Shown here one piece after another: positions 6,989 to 11,968 of a stretch of 11,968 nt of DNA. Source of the DNA: an uncultured Lachnospiraceae bacterium (GTDB lineage: Bacteria; Bacillota; Clostridia; Lachnospirales; Lachnospiraceae); contig CACXGR010000037.1 in assembly GCA_902767235.1 (NCBI GenBank), forward strand, positions 1 through 11,968, read 5' to 3'. The first letter of the stretch is position 1, and every line of letters starts with the position of its first letter. Position numbers and translations under genes: made by a program. The notes beneath the pieces are model-generated. The model was not told the DNA's origin, did no database searches, and saw nothing but the letters and a program-made list of their open reading frames with translations.

Positions 6989-7290
6989 AACCGTTGAGGA
7001 AGAGTGAGTAGATTCTTTCCATGCTTCCACAGAGAGCTGCAGGTGGTGGGATTGCAGCGCAGCACGAGAATCGAATGGACTTCTGAGGGCGAGCAGAAAC
7101 CGGATCCGATCGGTATCAGATTCCTGATCAGGCCGCGAGTATGTGAGACGGAGAAGACACTCCGTAAACAAGAGTCAGCATATGTCAGTATGCGTTAAGT
7201 GGGCGTGGTTTCACGTCAAGCCGGGTGGCACCGCAGGATTTGTTTATTCAGACCCTGTCCCAGCATTTAACACTGGGACAGGGTCTTTTT
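6989..7290 (+). ncRNA. T-box leader, tRNA-Trp specific
   Basis: Stem I starts with GGAAG and the AGTA of the specifier loop (7007-7010). GATTC (7011-7015) pairs with GAATC (7068-7072), and AGAGAGCTGCAGGTGGTGGG (7031-7050) fits the conserved distal part of stem I. The specifier codon opposite AGTA is TGG (7076-7078), followed by A and then CTTC that closes the loop. Other stems include ACGGAG/CTCCGT (7148-7165) and GCATA/TATGC (7178-7193). The T-box core is GGGTGGCACCGC (7223-7234). In the antiterminator GGG (7223-7225) and GCAGG (7233-7237) pair with CCC (7259-7261) and CCTGT (7254-7258), leaving the bulge TGGCACC. The C after TGG would pair with a G discriminator base, as bacterial tRNA-Trp has. 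Uncharged tRNA-Trp should stabilise the antiterminator and allow trpB2 expression. Confidence 0.95.
7251..7290 (+). terminator. T-box regulated intrinsic terminator
   Basis: GACCCTGTCCCAG (7251-7263) pairs perfectly with CTGGGACAGGGTC (7273-7285) around a 9-nt loop, followed by TTTTT (7286-7290). Its 5' arm is the 3' arm of the T-box antiterminator, so the two are mutually exclusive. Confidence 0.95.
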
Positions 7291-7305
7291 GCGCGTTAGC
7301 AATGA

Positions 7306-7323
7306 GCCATGCGCAGACAGGAT
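7306..7323 (+). repeat. 18-bp direct repeat, copy 1
   Basis: GCCATGCGCAGACAGGAT occurs here and again, identically, at 7443-7460. Both copies are complementary to CCTGTCGGCATGG at 7420-7432 (12 pairs), so they could compete for it in the RNA. Confidence 0.9.
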
Positions 7324-7442
7324 GTCAGGCGGACGATGAGAACTTGTTCTCGATCGGACGCCTGGCAGACTGGATGCATACGGCGAATGCCGCGACAGTG
7401 AGCAGCCTCTGGCTGCGAACCTGTCGGCATGGATCATTGCAG

Positions 7443-7460
7443 GCCATGCGCAGACAGGAT
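7443..7460 (+). repeat. 18-bp direct repeat, copy 2
   Basis: Second perfect copy, 137 bp after the first. It forms the 3' arm of the hairpin 7420-7458. Confidence 0.9.
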
Positions 7461-7522
7461 CGTCCCAAGCATACATAACCAAGGCGCAAACGCGCCGACA
7501 AAATGCGAAAGGAGAACAAACC

Positions 7523-8908
7523 ATGGCAGCAACAGACAACAAGACCACCAAAATCCCCTACAAGATCTATCTCTCCGAGAACGAGATTCCTTCCTCCTGG
7601 TACAACGTGAGGGCTGACATGAAGAACAAGCCCGCTCCCCTTCTCAATCCCGGGACCCTTGAGCCTATGACTGCCCAGGAACTCAGCGCTGTCTTCTGCG
7701 AAGACCTGGTCGCCCAGGAGCTCGACAACGAGCACGCTTATATTCCGATTCCTCAGGAGATCCGGGATTTCTACAAGATGTACCGCCCTTCACCGCTGGT
7801 CCGCGCATATTGCCTGGAAGAAAAGCTGCAGACCCCGGCACACATCTACTACAAGTTCGAGGGCAACAACACAAGCGGCAGCCACAAGCTCAACTCCGCC
7901 GTTCCGCAGGCTTATTATGCCAAGAAGCAAGGCCTCAAAGGCGTAACAACTGAGACCGGAGCCGGCCAGTGGGGTACGGCGCTGTCCATGGCGTGTTCCT
8001 ATTTTGACCTGGACTGCAAGGTCTACATGGTCAAAGTCAGCTACGAGCAGAAGCCTTTCCGCCGCGAAGTGATGCGCACCTACGGCGCTTCCGTGACGCC
8101 TTCACCGTCCGACACCACGCAGGTCGGTCGCAAGATCCTGGCCGAGCATCCCGGCACGACAGGCTCTCTGGGCTGCGCGATCTCCGAGGCAGTCGAAGTC
8201 GCCGTCTCCAATCCCGGCTACCGCTATGTGCTCGGTTCCGTCCTCAACCAGGTCCTTCTGCACCAGTCTGTTATCGGTCTTGAGACCAAGGCCGCGCTCG
8301 ACAAATACGGCGTCAAAGCCGACATGATCATCGGATGCGCCGGCGGCGGCTCCAATCTCGGCGGCCTCATTGCTCCCTTTGTGGGCGAGAAACTCCGCGG
8401 TGAAGCAGACTATCAGATCATCGCTGTTGAGCCGGCTTCCTGCCCGAGTCTTACACGCGGCGTCTATGCCTATGACTTCTGCGACACCGGTATGGTGTGC
8501 CCGCTGGCCAAGATGTACACTCTGGGCAGCGACTTCATTCCCGCGCCGAACCACGCAGGCGGCCTGCGCTACCACGGCATGAGCCCCGTTCTCTCCCAGC
8601 TCTATGAGGACGGCTTGATGGAAGCGGTCTCCGTCAAGCAGACAGATGTCTTTGAGGCGGCGGAAATGTTCGCCCGCGTCGAGGGAATCCTGCCTGCTCC
8701 CGAGAGCTCCCACGCAATCCGTGTCGCGATCGACGAGGCCCTCAAATGTAAAGAAACCGGCGAAGCCAAGAACATCGTCTTCGGCCTCACCGGCACCGGT
8801 TACTTTGATATGGTCGCTTATGAGAAATACCACGACGGCCTGATGACCGACTACATTCCCACAGATGAGGAGCTCGCCGCCTATCGCGCGAAGCTGCCGA
8901 AGATCTGA
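7523..8908 (+). CDS. trpB2: Tryptophan synthase beta chain-like PLP enzyme, TrpB2 type
   Basis: A 461-residue cytoplasmic enzyme expected to condense indole with L-serine to give L-tryptophan. The fold-type II PLP signature is complete: SGSHKLNSA with PLP lysine K122, TETGAGQWG (143-151) with the catalytic glutamate E144, the phosphate-binding loop GCAGGGSNLGG (271-281), VEP (302-304) and GLTGTGYFD (421-429). Length and the N-terminal segment (residues 1-90, IPYKIYLSENEIPSSWYN) fit the long TrpB2 form rather than the roughly 400-residue TrpB1 that pairs with TrpA. No trpA is adjacent, which suits a stand-alone indole-salvage role. AAAGGAG (7508-7514) is 8 nt before ATG. Expression is controlled by the upstream tRNA-Trp T-box and the gene is monocistronic, ending in a strong terminator. 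A 319-codon antisense frame across it is a shadow. Confidence 0.95.
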   Translation: MAATDNKTTKIPYKIYLSENEIPSSWYNVRADMKNKPAPLLNPGTLEPMTAQELSAVFCEDLVAQELDNEHAYIPIPQEIRDFYKMYRPSPLVRAYCLEEKLQTPAHIYYKFEGNNTSGSHKLNSAVPQAYYAKKQGLKGVTTETGAGQWGTALSMACSYFDLDCKVYMVKVSYEQKPFRREVMRTYGASVTPSPSDTTQVGRKILAEHPGTTGSLGCAISEAVEVAVSNPGYRYVLGSVLNQVLLHQSVIGLETKAALDKYGVKADMIIGCAGGGSNLGGLIAPFVGEKLRGEADYQIIAVEPASCPSLTRGVYAYDFCDTGMVCPLAKMYTLGSDFIPAPNHAGGLRYHGMSPVLSQLYEDGLMEAVSVKQTDVFEAAEMFARVEGILPAPESSHAIRVAIDEALKCKETGEAKNIVFGLTGTGYFDMVAYEKYHDGLMTDYIPTDEELAAYRAKLPKI

Positions 8909-8927
8909 AAACAGCTCGGTACACTGT

Positions 8928-8974
8928 GCCGGGAGATGATGCTTATTTGAAAAAGCATCATCTCCCGGCTTTTT
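8928..8974 (+). terminator. Intrinsic terminator of trpB2
   Basis: GCCGGGAGATGATGC (8928-8942) pairs perfectly over 15 bp with GCATCATCTCCCGGC (8955-8969) around a 12-nt loop, followed by TTTTT (8970-8974). On the minus strand no T-run follows the stem, so it is a poor terminator for the convergent gene at 9012. Confidence 0.95.
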
Positions 8975-9011
8975 AATTATGCTGGCCGCGCCTTTTCCGG
9001 CAAATACAGGA

Positions 9012-10388
9012 TCAGACCCCCACGAATATCCTGTATCTGTCTTTTTCCCGGTTCTCCTCATCGGTGCAGACCGTGATGCCCGCGTGTTCCCCCAGCCACT
9101 CCTCGAGGAGCCGGAGCTCTGCAGGTCCCGCGTAGTCCCTTTTTTCAGCGGACCAGAACCACTCTTCCCTTATATCTTCCTGGGCATAACGGATCGCACC
9201 CTCCTTTATAAGCTCTTCCGCCGCCATATCCGCAAATCCGGCGAGGAAGTCCTCCTTTTCCTGATAGGTGGTGGAATCCCGCCACGCTTCTATCCCGCCG
9301 TATTTTCCCTTGCAGGGATACATCAGATACTCATCGAAGCATTTGTGCCTGTCCAGCCACACAAAGGACCGCACATCCTCGATCTTGTTCTCCCTGTTCC
9401 ACCTGATCCCGATCAGGATGCCTCCTCTCATCAATTTTCTGTAAAGGGCGTTTCCGACATCCACAAGCTTCCTTCCCCAGAGCTTCTGGACTTCGCCGTC
9501 TATGACCTTCGCTTTTTTCTCCCGGATCTCGAACTGCTTGTAAGATCCGTACCCGGTCTTCTTCACCGCCAGCTCATACAAATAGGGGATCTTGATGCTC
9601 TTTTCCTCTCTCCTTACAACGCTGCCCTCTCCGATCGCATCCAGCAGCTCCTTCCCTCCGGGCTGTGCCAAAATATCTCCGCCGCCGCCCGGCATCACTA
9701 TTTTGTCAAAGCAGGCGCCGGCAAAAGCCGACTTCTCGATCGTCTCGAGCGACTCGGGAAGGACCAGTTCCTTCGCGTGCACGTTCCTGAAGGCCAGGGC
9801 CGCGATCGTGCGGATCCCGTCGGGGACCGCAATGGAGTCCTTATAAGATAAGCAGCTGTAAAGAATGCCTCCGCGGCAGTAGAGATCGCCGAACTGTGCC
9901 CTCTCCCAGGGCGTTCCGGAGAAGGCCTCCGGCCCGAAGATCAGCGCTCCGTCGTCCATATCAGCGTTTTCAGTACCGAGTGATGTTTCCTCCGCGTCTT
10001 TCCGGCCCCCGGCTGCCTTTTCGTACACATATCGCAGTTCCCTGTCTCCAAACTCCAACACCCTGAGCGCCGCGCAGTTTCTGAAGGCGTAGGCGCGAAT
10101 CCTCGTAAGCGTAGACGGGAGCTGAACCCGAGTGAGGTTGGGACAGTCCTCAAAGTCTCTCATGCCGATCTCCCTTATGCCCTCCCCGATCTGCACACTC
10201 CGTATGGAATCCCGGATGTCCTGCCAGAGAGAATCCGCATGGTTTCCTTCGCTAAGTCCCGGCTTTCTCAGATCCGGCATTCTCCCTGATCCCGCAACTG
10301 TGAGGGTACCTTCTCCATCGATATTCCAGTCAATTCCGCTTCGCATCACATCACCTGCAGCACCATCCGTCACTTCATTTCTGATCAT
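9012..10388 (-). CDS. Leucine-rich repeat protein (BspA/LRR_5 type) with uncharacterised C-terminal region
   Basis: 458 residues without a signal peptide or membrane segment, hence probably cytoplasmic. Residues about 15-40 (GIDWNIDGEGTLTVAGSGRM) are the short beta motif that precedes LRR_5 arrays in many Firmicutes surface proteins. LRR_5 units follow at about 62-113 (IGEGIREIGMRDFEDCPNL, LPSTLTRIRAYAFRNCAAL) and about 185-232 (VPDGIRTIAALAFRNV, LPESLETIEKSAFAGA). About 70 residues lie between them, including an acidic, low-complexity stretch (125-148). Residues about 265-458 contain no repeat and I do not recognise them; they are rich in Trp, Lys and Glu (WFWSAEKRDYAGPAELRLLEEWL). Function is unknown; LRRs usually bind proteins. 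AGGAGGT is 5 nt before ATG 10388. It is divergent from the TauE-family gene. Confidence 0.85.
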   Translation of the reverse strand: MIRNEVTDGAAGDVMRSGIDWNIDGEGTLTVAGSGRMPDLRKPGLSEGNHADSLWQDIRDSIRSVQIGEGIREIGMRDFEDCPNLTRVQLPSTLTRIRAYAFRNCAALRVLEFGDRELRYVYEKAAGGRKDAEETSLGTENADMDDGALIFGPEAFSGTPWERAQFGDLYCRGGILYSCLSYKDSIAVPDGIRTIAALAFRNVHAKELVLPESLETIEKSAFAGACFDKIVMPGGGGDILAQPGGKELLDAIGEGSVVRREEKSIKIPYLYELAVKKTGYGSYKQFEIREKKAKVIDGEVQKLWGRKLVDVGNALYRKLMRGGILIGIRWNRENKIEDVRSFVWLDRHKCFDEYLMYPCKGKYGGIEAWRDSTTYQEKEDFLAGFADMAAEELIKEGAIRYAQEDIREEWFWSAEKRDYAGPAELRLLEEWLGEHAGITVCTDEENREKDRYRIFVGV

Positions 10389-10442
10389 CCTCTACCTCCT
10401 GTAAATCGTCCGGCTTCCTCTCTGTTTGCTCTTTATATCTAT

Positions 10443-10471
10443 AAGATACCTGTTGCCAGAGATCCCTTCAA
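10443..10471 (-). promoter_or_regulatory. Weak candidate promoter for the LRR gene
   Basis: TTGAAG (10471-10466) and TATCTT (10448-10443) on the minus strand are 17 bp apart, each matching 4 of 6 consensus bases, 55 bp before the start codon. An overlapping TATAAA further downstream is an alternative -10. Confidence 0.25.
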
Positions 10472-10482
10472 TCGACTGACAG

Positions 10483-10510
10483 TTTACAACTCTTCCCGCA
10501 TTTATATAAT
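10483..10510 (+). promoter_or_regulatory. Promoter of the TauE/SafE-family gene
   Basis: TTTACA (10483-10488) and a perfect TATAAT (10505-10510) are 16 bp apart. The predicted start is near 10517, giving a leader of about 65 nt. Confidence 0.75.
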
Positions 10511-10519
10511 AGTAGTAGC

Positions 10520-10542
10520 GGCGGCTCCGTCCCGGAGCCGCC
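10520..10542 (+). other. 10-bp GC-rich hairpin at the 5' end of the exporter mRNA
   Basis: GGCGGCTCCG pairs perfectly with CGGAGCCGCC around a TCC loop, starting within a few bases of the predicted transcription start. AAAGATTATT follows, so it is not an intrinsic terminator in either direction. Likely a 5' stabiliser or a regulatory site. Confidence 0.7.
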
Positions 10543-10581
10543 AAAGATTATTCTCCTGAGTACTTTTAAAGGAGGTACCAA

Positions 10582-11316
10582 ATGCTGCTTTCAACACTTT
10601 TGTTCGTCATGCTCGTCATTATGGCCGGTTCCTGCGTGCAGAGCGCGCTGGGCTTCGGCACCACTATGATCACAATGGGCTTTCTTCCTCTGATCATGGA
10701 CTACGGCAAAGCCATGGGGCTCTCCATTATCATGGTCACCGTCAGCACGCTCTACATCTCCGTCAAATACAGAAAATCCATTCAATGGGGCGTCATGCTC
10801 CCGTTTCTGATCCCCACAGCGATCATCACCGGAATCGTCAACTTCCTGTCCGCCAAGGTCAGTTCCGATATCATGTATCTTCTGCTGGGCATCATGTTCG
10901 TTGCGGTCTCCATCTTTTTCTTCGTCTTTTCGAGCCGGATCCGCATCGAGCCCACGCCGGCATCCGGAGCCGTCCTGGGCGTCATCTGCGGCATCTGCTA
11001 CGGTCTCTTCGCCTCAGGCGGACCGACGGCGGCGCTGTATCTTCTGCCTGCCACCAAAGACAAAAAGGAATACCTGGCAACGATCCAGGCATTCCTCTGC
11101 GTCAACAATCTCACTATTCTGTTCATCAGCTTCTTTCTCGGCCGTCTGGACATGGCGGACCTGCCCATGGTCGGCGCCGGCCTCATCGCCATGTTCGCCG
11201 GCACTCTGCTCGGGCTTGTGATCCATGACCGCATCCCGTCCTCGATCTTCGGCAAGGTCATCTATGCCTTTGTGGGAATCGGAGGCGTATGGATCATCGT
11301 CAGCCATCTGCTGTAG
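10582..11316 (+). CDS. TauE/SafE (TSUP) family anion exporter
   Basis: A 244-residue integral membrane protein of the family that exports sulfite, sulfoacetate or other small anions. It is made almost entirely of hydrophobic segments (roughly residues 3-38, 43-60, 69-90, 97-117, 127-155, 165-187, 193-214 and 223-243). It shows the internal duplication of the family: SALGFGTTMITMGFLPLI (21-38) in the first half and GICYGLFASGGPTAALYLL (137-155) in the second. Length fits the family's usual 240-270 residues. AAAGGAGG (10568-10575) is 6 nt before ATG. Its stop is only 3 bp from that of the convergent pxpA, so the two 3' ends have no room for a terminator between them. The transported anion cannot be read from the sequence. 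Confidence 0.92.
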   Translation: MLLSTLLFVMLVIMAGSCVQSALGFGTTMITMGFLPLIMDYGKAMGLSIIMVTVSTLYISVKYRKSIQWGVMLPFLIPTAIITGIVNFLSAKVSSDIMYLLLGIMFVAVSIFFFVFSSRIRIEPTPASGAVLGVICGICYGLFASGGPTAALYLLPATKDKKEYLATIQAFLCVNNLTILFISFFLGRLDMADLPMVGAGLIAMFAGTLLGLVIHDRIPSSIFGKVIYAFVGIGGVWIIVSHLL

Positions 11317-11319
11317 GCT

Positions 11320-11968
11320 TTACTGCACCACAACTTCCTTAAGCGGCGCGACCTCCACGCCTTCTGCCTCAAGCGCACTGCGGATCTGCGTCACAAAGGT
11401 CAGCGCTTTCTCATTGTCGCCGTGCACACAGATGGAATCCGGCACGATCTCGATATCTGCGCCGTCGATGGTCGTCACCTTGTGCTCCTTCACCATGCGG
11501 ATCACGCGCCGGATGGCCAGTTCCTCGTCATGTATGACGGCGCCTTCTCTCGTTCTGGGGACCAGGCTTCCGTCGGGCATATAGGCTCTGTCCGCGAAGA
11601 CCTCTCTGGCCACAGGGAGGCCGATATCCTGCGCCGCCTTGACGCTCTCGCTGCCCGAGAGGCCCATCAGGATCAGCGACGGGTCAAAAGCCTGCACCGC
11701 TTTCGCAATGGCCAGCGCCAGGTCGTAGTTCTTACCCGCCATGTTGTAGAGCGCCCCGTGGGGCTTTACATGCTGCAGCCGGACACCGGCCGACTTCGCG
11801 AACGCATAGAGCGCTCCCAGCTGATATGTCACATATGCTGCCGCTTCCGCGGGAGACACATTCATGTTTCTCCGGCCAAAACCCATCAGATCCGGATACC
11901 CCGGATGGGCGCCGATCCCGATGCCCGCTTCCTTCGCCATCGCGACGGTCTTCTTCATCACAAGGGGA
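11320..11968 (-). CDS. pxpA: 5-oxoprolinase subunit PxpA, LamB/YcsF family (5' end outside window)
   Basis: About 215 residues are visible; the family is about 250, so the first 35-40 residues with the NCDLGE and IACGFHAGD motifs lie beyond the right edge. The frame is open to the last base, and the ATG at 11958 or GTG at 11961 is internal: PLVMKKTVAMAKEAGIGIGA is the normal family sequence after the missing motifs. Family motifs are clear: GAHPGYPDLMGFGRR, HVKPHGALYN, EVFADRAYMPDGSL and ICVHGDNEKAL. With PxpB and PxpC it forms the ATP-dependent bacterial enzyme that opens 5-oxoproline to glutamate. Its partners would be expected outside the window. It converges with the exporter gene. Confidence 0.93.
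   Translation of the reverse strand, partial: PLVMKKTVAMAKEAGIGIGAHPGYPDLMGFGRRNMNVSPAEAAAYVTYQLGALYAFAKSAGVRLQHVKPHGALYNMAGKNYDLALAIAKAVQAFDPSLILMGLSGSESVKAAQDIGLPVAREVFADRAYMPDGSLVPRTREGAVIHDEELAIRRVIRMVKEHKVTTIDGADIEIVPDSICVHGDNEKALTFVTQIRSALEAEGVEVAPLKEVVVQ

Larger units (their letters stand above)
7291..7507 (+). promoter_or_regulatory. Unexplained structured leader between T-box terminator and trpB2
   Basis: About 215 nt with a row of hairpins. They are CAGGCG/CGCCTG enclosing CGAT and GAGAAC-TT-GTTCTC (7326-7364), CGGC-GAAT-GCCG (7381-7392), GCAGCC-TCT-GGCTGC (7402-7416), CCTGTC and GCATGG pairing with CCATGC and GACAGG (7420-7458), and GGCGC-AAAC-GCGCC (7483-7496), just before the ribosome site at 7508-7514. 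No T-box core or T-run is present. A frame from ATG 7302 has no ribosome site and is not called. Confidence 0.6.

Noticed and set aside
7302..7478. 58-codon frame after the T-box terminator with two Trp codons, considered as a tryptophan leader peptide
   Set aside because: There is no ribosome site before ATG 7302, the Trp codons are not adjacent, and the translation follows the palindromic segments; RNA structure explains it better.
8102..9061. 319-codon minus-strand open frame across trpB2
   Set aside because: It is antisense to a complete trpB2 with intact catalytic motifs, has no family resemblance, crosses the trpB2 terminator and is explained by biased third codon positions.

Overview
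The window looks like a piece of a moderately GC-rich Clostridia chromosome, most likely Lachnospiraceae-like. This is inferred from strong AAAGGAGG-type ribosome binding sites, a full-length T-box leader, a stand-alone TrpB2, a bacterial SNF2 helicase and a BspA-type leucine-rich repeat protein. No tRNA, rRNA, CRISPR array, transposase or phage gene is visible. Seven protein genes are supported; two run off the window ends.

Left part (1-6698), all on the minus strand. Read in the direction of transcription, this is a PreA-type dihydropyrimidine dehydrogenase with an extra N-terminal iron-sulfur domain (6698-5178), then a 1221-residue SWI2/SNF2 helicase (5082-1417), then a small secreted protein of unknown function with its own promoter and terminator (1211-831, terminator near 733-773). 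Last comes an HD-domain nucleotide phosphohydrolase whose 3' end lies outside the window (531-1). The preA-like gene and the helicase gene are 95 bp apart with no clear terminator between them, so they may be cotranscribed.

Centre (6700-8974). A divergent control region lies between the preA-like gene and trpB2. Leftward there is a promoter with an extended -10 and a roughly 145-nt leader that can form two mutually exclusive helices. Rightward there is a 26-bp tandem repeat abutting a near-consensus promoter, then a tryptophan-type T-box (specifier UGG, core GGGTGGCACCGC, 13-bp terminator stem with TTTTT). Between the terminator and the start codon lies an unexplained structured leader of about 215 nt containing two copies of an 18-bp repeat. 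The T-box reads tRNA-Trp charging and should switch on TrpB2, which would make tryptophan from serine and indole. No trpA or other trp gene is in view. A strong intrinsic terminator follows trpB2.

Right part (8975-11968). A minus-strand leucine-rich repeat protein without a signal peptide (10388-9012) is divergent from a plus-strand TauE/SafE-family anion exporter (10582-11316). The exporter gene has a good promoter and a 10-bp hairpin at the likely 5' end of its mRNA. It converges, with only 3 bp between stop codons, on the 3' part of pxpA (5-oxoprolinase subunit A), whose start lies beyond the right edge.

The strongest leads are regulatory: the extra structured leader behind the trp T-box, the tandem repeat at its promoter, and the switch-like leader of the preA-like gene. 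The main protein-level oddity is the PreA fused to a PreT-like two-cluster domain with no PreT partner in view.
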